A stretch of DNA of 64,000 bases from the NCBI GenBank assembly GCA_964569385.1, contig CAZMUM010000002.1, positions 62,001 through 126,000 on the forward strand, given 5' to 3'. The position numbers and the translations under genes were made by a program. This document shows positions 52,747 through 62,592 of this stretch, piece by piece; position 1 is the first letter of the stretch, and every line of letters begins with the position of its first letter. The DNA comes from JAADHX01 sp964569385 (GTDB lineage: Bacteria > Actinomycetota > Acidimicrobiia > Acidimicrobiales > Poriferisodalaceae). A model generated the notes under the pieces. The model was given only the letters and a program-made list of their open reading frames with translations, was not told where the DNA came from and ran no database searches.

Positions 52747-54962
52747 CAATACGCCACATCCCCCACGGATCAGGCCACCCCTACCGTTATGACCTCGACC
52801 AGCGTGTCCCGACAGATCCCCTCCTCGGCGAACCATTTGAGATCCGAGCCGTATCTGATTCGCATACCCACGCGGTCCAGGTCCTGTTTAGCGACGGTCG
52901 AACTGTCCAAGCTAGTCCCGTGGAAGTCGAGGATCTGATACAGGATCATGGTCCGCCACCGTCAGCTGCCACGGCGGATGGTCACCTTGCAGCGGCAGCT
53001 GAGTCTTCCAGCGTTGGTTCGGATGTTCAGGTTTGGCGGGTCGTCGCCACAGTCGATTCCTCTCAGCAATACCGCATCAGTGCTGTCAGCGACGCGGGTG
53101 AGACTGAACTGGGACCCTTCGCTGTCGAACCGAGCCAGTGGTCCCCAGAAGGCGGAACACTCACCGTGACCGGAACCGACTCGCGTTTGGATACCGATTC
53201 CGTTCGGTGGCTCATGAACACGAACGGCCCAATACGCGTGCGATTCCGGCTCCGCCTAGACCCCGGCCAACACATCAGCGGACTCGGTGAACGATACGAA
53301 GCCATCGACCATCGGGGGGAAGTCCTCGACGCAGTCGTCTTCGAACAGTACAAGCACCAAGGGCACCGGACATATCTTCCTGCTCCCATGGCTGTGGTCG
53401 TTGGTGGCGAACACTGGGGCTTCCACATTGATTCGACTCATCGCACCTGGTTCGACTTTGGCGTCGAGGAGGTCGACTGGATCATCGTTGAAGCTGAACT
53501 CGCTCCATCAAATCCGGTCCTTGACATTGGTATCTGGGACGGGACGCCGCCCATGATTGTCAGACACTTTCTCGAACGAACTGGTCAACCCCGCCTCGCT
53601 CCCGACTGGGTTTTCGAGCCTTGGATGAGTGGAAACGAATGGAACACCCAAGCCCGAGTCGAACAAGAAGTCAGCAGAAGCATCGAAGAAGGCGTTGCTG
53701 TTGGAGTGATTGTAATCGAAGCCTGGAGCGACGAATCCACATTCGTCGCCTTCCGCGACGCCACCTACGACGCGCATCAAAATGGCGAGCCGCATAGATT
53801 GGAAGACTTCACCTTCCCGGCGGACGGGGCATGGCCGGATCCGGCGGGAATGGTCGAGCGGCTCCACCAACAAGGGGTCAAGGTGCTGCTGTGGCAGATC
53901 CCGTTGATTCCAACGGACCGAGGAAACGACGGACAGGTCAAGGCTGATCTCAGATCCATAGAAGCACTCGGGTACTGCGTCCAGGATTCTGATGGAAGCC
54001 CACACCGCAACCGAGGTTGGTGGTTTCCTAGTGCGCTTCTACCTGATTTCACTAACCCCAAAGCTCGATCGTGGTGGGCAAACAAGCGACGGTACCTCCT
54101 CGAACAGATTGGGATTGATGGCTTCAAGACCGACGGAGGCGAGCATCTTTGGGGTCATGATCTTCTGTTCGCTGACGGCACGAAAGGAGCTGAGAGTAAT
54201 AATCGATTCGCTCTTCTCTTCTCGCAGACTTTCCACGAACTCATGGACGATGTCGGAGTAGAGGGGGTTACGTTTAGCCGCGCTGGATTTGCTGGGTCTG
54301 CGTCATACCCCTGTCATTGGGCTGGAGATGAGGACTCGACTTGGGAAGGGTTCGAGGCGTCTATTCGTGCAGGGCTAAATGCCGGTATCGCCGGAATCAA
54401 CTACTGGGGTTGGGATCTCGCTGGCTTCTCAGGAGACATTCCGGAGCCTGAGCTGTTTCTCCGCTCAACGGCAATGGCCACCTTTAGCCCAATCATGCAG
54501 TACCACTCAGAGTTCAACCATCACCGCAAGCCAAACGTCGACCGCACACCCTGGAACATTGCTGAGCGATGGAACGATCCGACTGTCCTTGAGACCTATC
54601 GTGCGTTCAGCCAGCTACGTCGACGTCTTGTCCCCTACCTTTCCCAACAGGTTCGCAAGAGCATCATCTCGGGTCGACCGCTTATGCGACCCATGTTCTT
54701 TGACTACCCAGACGATGATGAGACTTGGAGTGTCCCGCTGCAGTATCAGCTAGGCGACGAACTGATTGTGGCGCCCATAACAAAGCCTGATACCAACGAG
54801 ATCGAGGCCTACTTGCCAGCCGGTGAGTGGATCAATTGTCACAGTGGCGAAAAGCACACGGGACCAGAATGGACGACCTGTAGGGTCGGTCTCGACACCA
54901 TTGCTGCCTTCCGGAAAGCCCAAGAGACTCCGTCACTCTTGCCATCATTAGACCAACCATGA
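52743..54962 (+). CDS. GH31 alpha-glucosidase/xylosidase
   Basis: 739 aa. Beta-sandwich N-domain, then the GH31 barrel with nucleophile Asp in GIDGFKTDGGEHLWG and acid/base Asp in WAGDEDSTWEG, followed by two C-terminal beta-domains. No signal peptide. Cleaves alpha-linked non-reducing-end glucose (or xylose). With GH15 it would finish breakdown of an alpha-glucan fragment, sulfoquinovoside-like or isomalto-type substrate; exact linkage is not readable. The following 235 bases contain no supportable gene. Confidence 0.87.
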   Translation: MTIRHIPHGSGHPYRYDLDQRVPTDPLLGEPFEIRAVSDSHTHAVQVLFSDGRTVQASPVEVEDLIQDHGPPPSAATADGHLAAAAESSSVGSDVQVWRVVATVDSSQQYRISAVSDAGETELGPFAVEPSQWSPEGGTLTVTGTDSRLDTDSVRWLMNTNGPIRVRFRLRLDPGQHISGLGERYEAIDHRGEVLDAVVFEQYKHQGHRTYLPAPMAVVVGGEHWGFHIDSTHRTWFDFGVEEVDWIIVEAELAPSNPVLDIGIWDGTPPMIVRHFLERTGQPRLAPDWVFEPWMSGNEWNTQARVEQEVSRSIEEGVAVGVIVIEAWSDESTFVAFRDATYDAHQNGEPHRLEDFTFPADGAWPDPAGMVERLHQQGVKVLLWQIPLIPTDRGNDGQVKADLRSIEALGYCVQDSDGSPHRNRGWWFPSALLPDFTNPKARSWWANKRRYLLEQIGIDGFKTDGGEHLWGHDLLFADGTKGAESNNRFALLFSQTFHELMDDVGVEGVTFSRAGFAGSASYPCHWAGDEDSTWEGFEASIRAGLNAGIAGINYWGWDLAGFSGDIPEPELFLRSTAMATFSPIMQYHSEFNHHRKPNVDRTPWNIAERWNDPTVLETYRAFSQLRRRLVPYLSQQVRKSIISGRPLMRPMFFDYPDDDETWSVPLQYQLGDELIVAPITKPDTNEIEAYLPAGEWINCHSGEKHTGPEWTTCRVGLDTIAAFRKAQETPSLLPSLDQP

Positions 54963-55197
54963 ACCAAGCGTCGCTTTCACGGAGTCATAGCCCGAAAGCC
55001 AGAGCATCGTTAAAGAAGATCAACGGACTGTGGTCCGGACCAAACGAATCGAACATGATTGGGGCGGAGTCAAGGGGTCCATCGTCTTGAACGACGACCA
55101 GCGGTCGAAGGTTTGCCGACGTAGACGCTTCCCGAAGCGACCGTCCGGGGCTCTCCACGACCATAGAATACTGACTACCCCTAGGGAGGAACCTTGC

Positions 55198-55995
55198 TCA
55201 GCTGAGGATTAGGCCGCCGTCGACTTCGATGGACTGGCCAGTGAGGTACCTGGCGTCGTCCGATGCCAAGAATGCGACGACTCCGGCCATTTCCCAAGGG
55301 GCGGCCAGGCGCTTGAGCGCAGTGTCGTTGGCCCGCATTTCGAGCCACTCTTCGCCGGTCATGTCGAGTTCGGCTCCGACCTCTACCGACACCTTGCGGA
55401 CCATGTCGGTGAGGGTGTTGCCCGGACACAAGGCGTTGACGGTCACGCCGTAGGGCCCGAGATCCATCGCTACTGACCGGGTAATGCCGATGACGCCGCT
55501 TTTGGTGGCCGAGTACTCGGTCGAGTTTGGCCAGCTTGTCTTGGCTGCCATCGAAGCGACGTTGATGATCGAACCTGACCGCTGAGCCATCATGTGCGGT
55601 GCCGCCAGCTGGTTCGAAACCATGACGCCGGTGAGGTTGGTGGCCTCGATGTCTCGCCACCGCTCCATCGGGATATCGGTTATGGCCCCACCGACAAAGA
55701 TGCCGGCACAAGCGACCAGAACATCGATGCGGCCCCATCTTTCGATGACGGCATTGAAGGCATCATTCTGGGAATCAGCCAACCGCACGTCGCAGTCGAT
55801 ATCGAGGGCTTCGCCACCATGTTTGGTTACAAGTGCAGCGGTCGAAGCGTTGTCGATGGTGTTGTTGTCTAGGCAGGCAACGTTGGCGCCTTCGAGTGCG
55901 AAACGTTCGGCAATGGCTTCGCCCAGACCAGTGGCTGAGCCGGTGACGACTGCTACCTGACCGTCGAAGCGTGACGCGTGTATTGCCGGGTTCAT
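55198..55995 (-). CDS. SDR-family oxidoreductase
   Basis: 265 aa with TGSATGLG (18-25), a slightly divergent ACAG (in place of NNAG, 96-99) and an intact Y161-xxx-K165. 3-Oxoacyl-ACP-reductase-like. Coupled by ATGA downstream of the molybdenum hydroxylase subunit, so it may act on the same substrate's alcohol or ketone. Confidence 0.78.
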   Translation of the reverse strand: MNPAIHASRFDGQVAVVTGSATGLGEAIAERFALEGANVACLDNNTIDNASTAALVTKHGGEALDIDCDVRLADSQNDAFNAVIERWGRIDVLVACAGIFVGGAITDIPMERWRDIEATNLTGVMVSNQLAAPHMMAQRSGSIINVASMAAKTSWPNSTEYSATKSGVIGITRSVAMDLGPYGVTVNALCPGNTLTDMVRKVSVEVGAELDMTGEEWLEMRANDTALKRLAAPWEMAGVVAFLASDDARYLTGQSIEVDGGLILS

Positions 55996-58367
55996 TTGGT
56001 GCTCGTTCCTGTGTGGTTGGCTTGGGTCAATCGCTCGAAGATCATTTGTGGGGTAACCGGCATAGTCGTGAATTGTGGACCATCAGGTCCGAGGGCGTTT
56101 TCGATTGCTCCAATAACGGCGGCTGGAGGTCCGATCACTCCGGCCTCGCCTGTGCCCTTCATACCACCGGGAATAACTGGCGATGGTGTTGTCATGTGGC
56201 CGAGCTTGAAACTGGGAATCTCTACTGCCGAAGGAATCGCATAATCCAAAAAGCTGGTGGTGACGACCTGACCATCTTCGTTGTACAGGATCTCCTCGTG
56301 TAGAGCCGCAGCAATCCCTTGGGCCACTCCGCCATGGATCTGACCGTCGACGATCATCGGATTGAGAATTGTGCCGCAATCATGCATGACTGCATAACTC
56401 AGTATCGAGACCAGGCCGGTGTCGGTATCCACCTCTACTACGACGTGGTTGAGCCCGTATGGCCACGCTTGGCTGGGCGGGTCGTATACCTCGATGACTT
56501 CAAGGCCGGGAAGCACTCCCGGCGGCAAGTCGATGGCCCGCCGATACGCCGCTCGGCCAACGTCGGACATGCTCATCGACTTGTCCGGCGAACCATTGAC
56601 CCAGATCTTGCCGTCTTCGATCACCAGGTCTTCTGCGGATGCTTCCATCATGTGGGCCGCGACAGTCTCAATCTTGGCTCGCAAGGCGGCCGACGCCTTC
56701 AGAACAGCGGCTCCGCCAATGGCTGCCGAGCGGCTCGCTCCTGTGCCGTGGCCCGTATAAGGACAGGCGTCGGTGTCGCCGGTGATGACCTGGATCTGGT
56801 CGGGGTGAACACCCACGGCGTCGGCACACAGTTGGGCTAGACCGTTGGTGAAGCCCTGCCCCATCTCGCACAGACCAGTGAAGATCGTGATCTCTCCGCC
56901 CGGTTCGAGACGAATGTTGGAGATGTCGTAGCCGCCTTGTTCGAGCCCGCCCTGGTTCATCTTGGATGACGGGCCAAGCGCAGTGTTCTCGACGTAGAAC
57001 GACAAGCCGATGCCGATGTGTCGGCCGGCCAGCTTGGCGTTGGTTTGGTAGGCCAACCAGTCGTCGTGATTGGCTAGTTCCAGACCACGGTCTAGGCACT
57101 CGGCGTATCGACCGCTATCGAAGGTATGAAACAGGCTGGTGTAAGGGAACTGGTCGGGTTTGACGAAGTTGTGGCGCCGAATCTCGGCCCTGTCCATATT
57201 GAGTTCGGCTGCGAGAAGATCGACCATTCGTTCAACCGCGAAGTTGGCCTGGGGTTGACCCCACCCGCGGTATGACCCCGAAGGCACCTTGTTGGTCACA
57301 ACCGCTTTTAGGCGGGCCCGAGCATTGGGTATGGCATAGGCGTTGGTCATCATCACCGATGTGAGCCATGCTGGGCCGTAGCTCACCATGTGCAAATAGG
57401 CACCCATATCGGCGTACAGCTCGGCCGATATTGCGGTGATGGTGCCGTCGCGTTTGGCGGCAATAGTTACATCGATGGTCTGTTCGCGAGCGTGGACCGA
57501 GGCCACAAAGGACTCCGAACGGCCTTCGAGCCACAGAAGGGGCTGGTCGAACATCGGGGCCAGCAACGCGAGCATCGATTCTTCGCTGTAATAGTGAAAC
57601 TTGGTTCCGAAACCGCCGCCTACGGTCGGGACCCTGACCTTGACCTTGTGCTGCGGAATGCCGGTTATGTCGGAAACGAAGTCGCGCACAATGTTCGGGC
57701 TCTGGGTCGAAGTCCAAAGAACGAGACGTTCGTCGTTGCGGTTCCACTCGACGAACACGCCTCTAGGTTCTATTGATGCGCCTGTCTGGCGACCTATCGA
57801 AATTCGTTCGGTCAGAACCACATCGGCCGACGCTAGAGCGCCGTCGGTGTCGCCCATCTCGACATCGAACGTGCCGGCGATGTTGTCTGGCCACTCGTCA
57901 TAGACGCGAATCGCATCGGGTGCTGTCGCAGAGACAACATCGACGATTACGTCGAGGTCCCGGTACTCGACAATGACAGACTCAGCCGCATCAACTACCG
58001 CGGCTTCGCTGGTGCCGATGATTACGGCAACAGGTTCGCCGACGTGGCGAACCCGATCTTTGGCCAGAGCAAAATAGGGCGTTGGTCTGGTCCCAAGGCG
58101 ATGGGTGCTTGGTTGGGGAACTAGGTCGGGGAAATCGGCCGCAGTCAGAACGGCTTTTATTCCCGGCATCGATGACGCGTCTGCGGTGTCGATCGAAATG
58201 ATGTCGGCGTGTGCCGAAGTGCAGCGGACGAACCCTACGCGCAAGGTGTTCGGGGTGACGAGGTCGGCCATGAAGCGGGCCGATCCAACTAACAATGCTG
58301 GGTCTTCTCGCCGAGGCAGTGGTTGCCCGACCCATCGCGACGGTCTGGCGGTGACTAGGTCAGACAC
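55992..58367 (-). CDS. Xanthine-dehydrogenase-family molybdopterin-binding subunit (CoxL-type), orphan
   Basis: About 791 aa from the GTG that overlaps the upstream LLM stop (GTGTCTGA). N-terminal aldehyde-oxidase a/b hammerhead, then the Mo-binding domains with TVGGGFGTKF, the active-site loop SGSYRGWGQPQ and the catalytic Glu in KGTGEAGVIGPPA. The loop is not the AYRCSFR of true aerobic CO dehydrogenase, so this is a general hydroxylase of an N-heterocycle or aldehyde. The FAD (CoxM) and 2Fe-2S (CoxS) subunits that it normally needs are not nearby. Confidence 0.83.
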   Translation of the reverse strand: MSDLVTARPSRWVGQPLPRREDPALLVGSARFMADLVTPNTLRVGFVRCTSAHADIISIDTADASSMPGIKAVLTAADFPDLVPQPSTHRLGTRPTPYFALAKDRVRHVGEPVAVIIGTSEAAVVDAAESVIVEYRDLDVIVDVVSATAPDAIRVYDEWPDNIAGTFDVEMGDTDGALASADVVLTERISIGRQTGASIEPRGVFVEWNRNDERLVLWTSTQSPNIVRDFVSDITGIPQHKVKVRVPTVGGGFGTKFHYYSEESMLALLAPMFDQPLLWLEGRSESFVASVHAREQTIDVTIAAKRDGTITAISAELYADMGAYLHMVSYGPAWLTSVMMTNAYAIPNARARLKAVVTNKVPSGSYRGWGQPQANFAVERMVDLLAAELNMDRAEIRRHNFVKPDQFPYTSLFHTFDSGRYAECLDRGLELANHDDWLAYQTNAKLAGRHIGIGLSFYVENTALGPSSKMNQGGLEQGGYDISNIRLEPGGEITIFTGLCEMGQGFTNGLAQLCADAVGVHPDQIQVITGDTDACPYTGHGTGASRSAAIGGAAVLKASAALRAKIETVAAHMMEASAEDLVIEDGKIWVNGSPDKSMSMSDVGRAAYRRAIDLPPGVLPGLEVIEVYDPPSQAWPYGLNHVVVEVDTDTGLVSILSYAVMHDCGTILNPMIVDGQIHGGVAQGIAAALHEEILYNEDGQVVTTSFLDYAIPSAVEIPSFKLGHMTTPSPVIPGGMKGTGEAGVIGPPAAVIGAIENALGPDGPQFTTMPVTPQMIFERLTQANHTGTSTK

Positions 58368-59337
58368 GTGCCAAGACCTCGGCAACGTCGGTCATCACCG
58401 TTGAGGCTTCTTCCATGTCGGCGACTACAAGCATGAACTCATCGAACTGATGCTCTCGGTGAAGCGACCGTATCTCGCTGGCACATTCGTCGATCGAGCC
58501 CATGATGACGAAGGGCTCCACCCACTCGTCGGGGATGAGTCTGGCCGCCACGTCAAGCCCATGGGTCATCGCCTCACGGATATCGGCGGTGTGTTGGGCG
58601 GTGATGCCGAGGAGGTCCTTTACCTGTTGGGGCGAATCGACCAACCGGTAGGTCATGTGTGGCCTGGCCTCCTCGATGCGGTCGGGATTGGTGATGACCA
58701 TGGTTGAGTAACAGATGCTTGGCTCGTTGGCTGTGGTCACGGCACCGGCACGCACGGTCTCGATGTAGTCGCCAAGCGAAGGTTTGTGCAGAAATTCGAG
58801 CAGTACCCCATCCATGATCTCGCCCGCCTGGCGCAGCATCTTCGGACCACGGCCCGCGAACCAGATCTCGATGTCGGGACGGCCATAGTCGATGGCGGCC
58901 CTGCTCAGGGTGAGTGTCTGGCCGTCGTAGTCGACGCTTTCACCCGAGAATAATGCTCTCGCCACCTCCGCGGCCTCACGGACATGTCGCAGCGGTCGAG
59001 GTCGTTCGATGCCGAGCGGACCGAGAGTCAGGCTCCCTCCAGCGCCAAGGCCAAGGAATGCCCGACCGCCAGACATTTCGTCGATGCTAGCTATGGCGGC
59101 AGCAGTCAGAGCCGGGTGTCGGCTGTAAGGATTGACGATGCCGGTGCCGATCTGGATTGTTTCAGTCGCGGCCGCTATCGCAGTCATCGTGACTATTACG
59201 TCGCGGGTCGCCAACCCCTCGTCTGGCACCCACACTCGCCGGTAGCCAAGTGCCTCGGCCTTTTGAGCGAGTTCTATCACCATCGGAAGTGGCACCTCAG
59301 GTACCAACATGACCGAGCCTGGAACGAGGTTTGCCAT
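58360..59337 (-). CDS. LLM-class F420-dependent oxidoreductase
   Basis: 325 aa; VIELAQKAEALGYRRVWVPDEG and IQIGTGIVNPYSRHPALTAAAIAS are close to the LLM near 24 kb. The ATG was chosen over one eight codons upstream because it matches the homologue's length. Leader gene of the molybdoenzyme/SDR run. Confidence 0.8.
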   Translation of the reverse strand: MANLVPGSVMLVPEVPLPMVIELAQKAEALGYRRVWVPDEGLATRDVIVTMTAIAAATETIQIGTGIVNPYSRHPALTAAAIASIDEMSGGRAFLGLGAGGSLTLGPLGIERPRPLRHVREAAEVARALFSGESVDYDGQTLTLSRAAIDYGRPDIEIWFAGRGPKMLRQAGEIMDGVLLEFLHKPSLGDYIETVRAGAVTTANEPSICYSTMVITNPDRIEEARPHMTYRLVDSPQQVKDLLGITAQHTADIREAMTHGLDVAARLIPDEWVEPFVIMGSIDECASEIRSLHREHQFDEFMLVVADMEEASTVMTDVAEVLARV

Positions 59338-59383
59338 AGGGCGATGGTAGCCACCTGGCACCTATGCGGGGTAGGTTCACTCG

Positions 59384-59923
59384 ATGCGTTCAGCCGTGCT
59401 TCAATGCCATCCACTCCGCGAGAGTTACAACGAAGCACTACTCGATCACACGCTCGCCGGATTGCGGGCTGGCGGTTCGCACCCCGAAGTGTTCCGGTTG
59501 GCCGAGGAGCCCGGTCCGACAGGGTCCGACCTGGATGGCGTCGAACTTGTGGCCTTTGTGCATCCGATCTGGTGGGGTGGTCACCCCGCGCCGTTGCTTG
59601 GGTGGGTGCAAACCCAGCTCGGACCATGGATCGATGGCGATGCCGCGACGGCTTCGTCTCCGATGCGCACGGTCAGGCAACTTTTGTCGGTGTGCAGTCA
59701 CGGGTCTTCGCACCTGATCAATCGGTTACAAGGTGAGCCGGCCCGCAAACTCATGGATCGAACCGTTGTCGGTCTCTGTGCTCCTAATGCCGATCATCAG
59801 TGGACAGCGCTCTACAAACTCGACCGGTTGGAACCATCGGATCTGGACGAGTTTCTCGAACTAGCCGAAGCTGACGCGCGGAGCCTGGCCGAGGGTCTTA
59901 CCAGCGCTGTAGGCGCTTCCTGA
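59384..59923 (+). CDS. Flavodoxin-fold NAD(P)H quinone oxidoreductase
   Basis: 179 aa of the NQO1/KefF-type flavodoxin_2 family: AVLQCHPLRESYNEALLDHTL at the FMN phosphate loop and VHPIWWGGHPAPLLGWVQ at the active site. Divergent from the LLM gene by 46 bases and convergent with another flavodoxin-fold gene, overlapping its 3' end by 26 bases. Confidence 0.78.
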   Translation: MRSAVLQCHPLRESYNEALLDHTLAGLRAGGSHPEVFRLAEEPGPTGSDLDGVELVAFVHPIWWGGHPAPLLGWVQTQLGPWIDGDAATASSPMRTVRQLLSVCSHGSSHLINRLQGEPARKLMDRTVVGLCAPNADHQWTALYKLDRLEPSDLDEFLELAEADARSLAEGLTSAVGAS

Positions 59924-60461
59924 TCTTGGCTCGATCGACCTCGCCCGACGGCATACCGATGTAGGTGCGGCGACAGAACTTGTTGCAGCTGAGCCGCATG
60001 GCTCGCAAGATGGTGGCCCGCCCACCATCGCCGGCCCGCCGTAGCTTGCGGGAGCCGTGAGCGCAGGTACTGACGACGCCGAGGCGCTTTATGTTCGTCA
60101 TTCCTGGTCGAACGCGACCTGCCGAATCGAACACGAAAGCGACACCGGGCAGAAGCACCCGCTCAAGCCAGGCCTTGAGGATCTGGGGCGTCGTGAACGT
60201 GACCGTCGGATAACAAAACAACACGGCGTCGACCTGGCCGATCAGCTCTGCTGATCTACGAACCTCGGCGGTGACCAAGTTCTCGTCTTGGTGGTACGCG
60301 CCCCGTTCGGCCACGCTCATCGAGGTTGCGAAATTCTCTGCGACCAGTTCGATCCTGGTTACGTCGTGCCCGCCGTCGATGAGCGTCGCCACGGCCTCAT
60401 CGGCTGCCACGCAGTCGGGGTCGTCGGGATCGTAGGCATCGATCACTAACACTCGCATCAT
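59898..60461 (-). CDS. Flavodoxin-fold NAD(P)H quinone oxidoreductase, second
   Basis: 187 aa, flavodoxin_2 family (VLVIDAYDPDDPDC, LFCYPTVTFTTPQILKAWLERVLLPG). Its C-terminus is basic and Cys-containing. Related in fold to, but only weakly like, the neighbour on the + strand. Confidence 0.72.
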   Translation of the reverse strand: MMRVLVIDAYDPDDPDCVAADEAVATLIDGGHDVTRIELVAENFATSMSVAERGAYHQDENLVTAEVRRSAELIGQVDAVLFCYPTVTFTTPQILKAWLERVLLPGVAFVFDSAGRVRPGMTNIKRLGVVSTCAHGSRKLRRAGDGGRATILRAMRLSCNKFCRRTYIGMPSGEVDRAKIRKRLQRW

Positions 60462-60530
60462 GACGAGACGCTACGGGGCGAATCGACCAATGAGCACTTC
60501 GACACTTCGTGTGGCCGACACAGGTGCTCT

Positions 60531-61694
60531 ATGGTGAGCGCCATGCGAGCTGGAATCTTTCTATTTGGCGGCGTCGAGATGGACGACGCCGGCCCCGGAC
60601 TACCCGACCCGCCTTCAAGGCGCTACGACAACGCGACCATGTGGGCCGCGACCGAACGAATCATCGACATGGGCGTGCTGTCTGATCAGCTTGGCTATGA
60701 CTCGTTCTGGTTGACCGAACATCACTTCCAGTACGAGGGCTACGAGGTGATTCCCAACGGAATCCTTATCGGCGCGATTCTGGCTGAGCGCACCAAGAAC
60801 GTGCGTATCGGAATGGCCTTCAACATCGTGCCGCAGTGGCATCCGCTCAAGTTGGCCGAGGATTTTGCGACGCTGCACAACATCTCCGGTGGCCGGGCCA
60901 TCCTCGGAGTCGGCCGGGGAACCGTGCCGCGTGAGTCCGAAGTGCTCGGGTCCAAGGTCGGAAGTTTCGACAACCCCGACCAGGCCGCTGCCGACGCGTC
61001 GAACCGCAAGCAGTTCGACGAAGCGATGGCGGTCATCCAAATGGCGCTCGGGCAAGAGAGGTTCTCCTTTCACGGCGAGATTTATGACTTCCCTCCGGCT
61101 GGCATTCCCGATCGGGGCGGTTTCGTGGAGGAGCTAACGCTGGTTCCTCGGCCCCTGTATCCCTACGAAACGTGGCAAGCAATAACCTCACCGCCGTCCC
61201 TCGAATCGGTGCCAAAGGCGGGCTGGGGTGGCGTCTTTTGGAACAGTCACTACTCGTTCGCCATTTCGCGCTGGAAGCGGTTCGCCGAGATCTACGAGGA
61301 GACCCACGGTGTCGCGTTGGGTCGAGGCGAGAAGCGGGCACTGGCGATGTGTGTCCGGGTCGAAGACACCCATGAGGCTGCCATCGAGGCAGTTAGACCT
61401 GGCCACGATGAGTTCTGGAAGTTCCTTGGCCCGTACGGGTGGAGCAAGGGATACATGGGGGCCGACGGTAAACCGGCCCCTCCCGGCTTGGTCCCCACGC
61501 TCGAGGAGTCCATCGAGCAGCGCACCTGGATAGTCGGATCTGCCGATGAGGTTGCCGAACAGATCAACTGGTTCGACGAGCAGATGGGTCTCGAGAACCT
61601 GATGCTGTTTCCCGGCATGCCAGGCGACTCATACGACACGATCGCCGAACAGATGCATCGCCTTGCGTCCGACGTTCTACCCCAGCTCGGCTAG
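60531..61694 (+). CDS. LLM-class flavin-dependent monooxygenase
   Basis: 387 aa, a longer bacterial-luciferase-type enzyme: MGVLSDQLGYDSFWLTEHH, NIVPQWHPLKLAEDFATL, NISGGRAILGVGRG. Several start codons lie close together (ATG 60531, GTG 60534, ATG 60543). Probably FMN- rather than F420-linked, from its similarity to alkanal-monooxygenase-like proteins. Six bases before the EamA transporter. Confidence 0.8.
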   Translation: MVSAMRAGIFLFGGVEMDDAGPGLPDPPSRRYDNATMWAATERIIDMGVLSDQLGYDSFWLTEHHFQYEGYEVIPNGILIGAILAERTKNVRIGMAFNIVPQWHPLKLAEDFATLHNISGGRAILGVGRGTVPRESEVLGSKVGSFDNPDQAAADASNRKQFDEAMAVIQMALGQERFSFHGEIYDFPPAGIPDRGGFVEELTLVPRPLYPYETWQAITSPPSLESVPKAGWGGVFWNSHYSFAISRWKRFAEIYEETHGVALGRGEKRALAMCVRVEDTHEAAIEAVRPGHDEFWKFLGPYGWSKGYMGADGKPAPPGLVPTLEESIEQRTWIVGSADEVAEQINWFDEQMGLENLMLFPGMPGDSYDTIAEQMHRLASDVLPQLG

Positions 61695-61700
61695 GGGAGC

Positions 61701-62564
61701 GTGGACGTAGCTGTCGCTCTGGCCCTCATCGCCGGAGTGGCATGGGCAGTTAACATTGTCATTGTCAGGTGGGCGCTCGACCGAACCGATGGGCCTCCTC
61801 TCGCCGGTGCGTTCGTTGGCGTGGCTGTAGCTGCGGTGGTCACCACAGTCGTCGCTGTGGTCGCTGGAGGTAGCGGTCCGACTGGTGAGAACATCTGGCA
61901 GTTCGCTCTCACCGGAGCGATCGCTCCTGGAGCTTCCCAGGGGCTGTTTGTTTCGTCGATCGAATCTATTGGTCCAGCCCGAAGTTCGGTTCTTGTCAGC
62001 ACGAACCCGGTCTGGTCGGTGGCTTTGGCCATTTTCTTTCTTGACGAAGGGTGGCGGGTTCCGGTGTTGCTTGGTACTGCGCTCGTGGTGGTTGGCGGAG
62101 TCTTGATCAGCTGGGAACCAGGCCTCGGGTTCCGGCACATCGGCGTGGTTCTGGCCCTCATCGTGGCCGTCACCTTCGGGGTACGAGACGTCGTTGCCAG
62201 CCAATTCACCAACAACACTGATCTATCAGTCTGGTGGGCAGCTTCGATTGTGCTGACGAGCGCCTCGCTGGTGGTGGCGGCCATCGGACTCGTACGACAC
62301 CGTCAGGCATTCGGTGCCGCCGTGATCGGCGCGACCCCTTCGTTCGTGTGGTCGGGGGTTGCCATCGCCATAGCGCTGACCACGCTGTTTGGTGCCTTCG
62401 ACCGTTCTCGGGTCGGTGTTGTGGCACCACTTAGCAATGCGGCCCAGAGCGTGGCCGTTGTTGTTCTCGGCGCCGCCGTGTTTGGCGCTAAAGAACGCAC
62501 GCCACGAATCCTGGCAGCGTTGGTGCTGGTCATCGCCGGCGGAGCCTTGATTACAGCGACATGA
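61701..62564 (+). CDS. EamA-family (DMT) transporter
   Basis: 287 aa, ten predicted membrane helices in two EamA repeats (GVAWAVNIVIVRWAL; VFVSSIESIGPARSSVLVSTNP; RSRVGVVAPLSNAAQSVAVV). Exports or imports small metabolites; substrate unknown. Starts at a GTG. A decayed copy of its central part lies near 63.7 kb. Confidence 0.82.
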   Translation: MDVAVALALIAGVAWAVNIVIVRWALDRTDGPPLAGAFVGVAVAAVVTTVVAVVAGGSGPTGENIWQFALTGAIAPGASQGLFVSSIESIGPARSSVLVSTNPVWSVALAIFFLDEGWRVPVLLGTALVVVGGVLISWEPGLGFRHIGVVLALIVAVTFGVRDVVASQFTNNTDLSVWWAASIVLTSASLVVAAIGLVRHRQAFGAAVIGATPSFVWSGVAIAIALTTLFGAFDRSRVGVVAPLSNAAQSVAVVVLGAAVFGAKERTPRILAALVLVIAGGALITAT

Positions 62565-62592
62565 CTGTTACAGCGCTAGTTGGAGAAAGTCG

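Noticed and set aside
55030..55212. 60-aa + strand open frame
   Set aside because: No ribosome site, odd composition, and overlaps the end of the SDR gene.
55992..58367. Aerobic carbon-monoxide dehydrogenase large subunit
   Set aside because: The active-site loop reads SYRGWG, not AYRCSFR, and the other subunits are missing.
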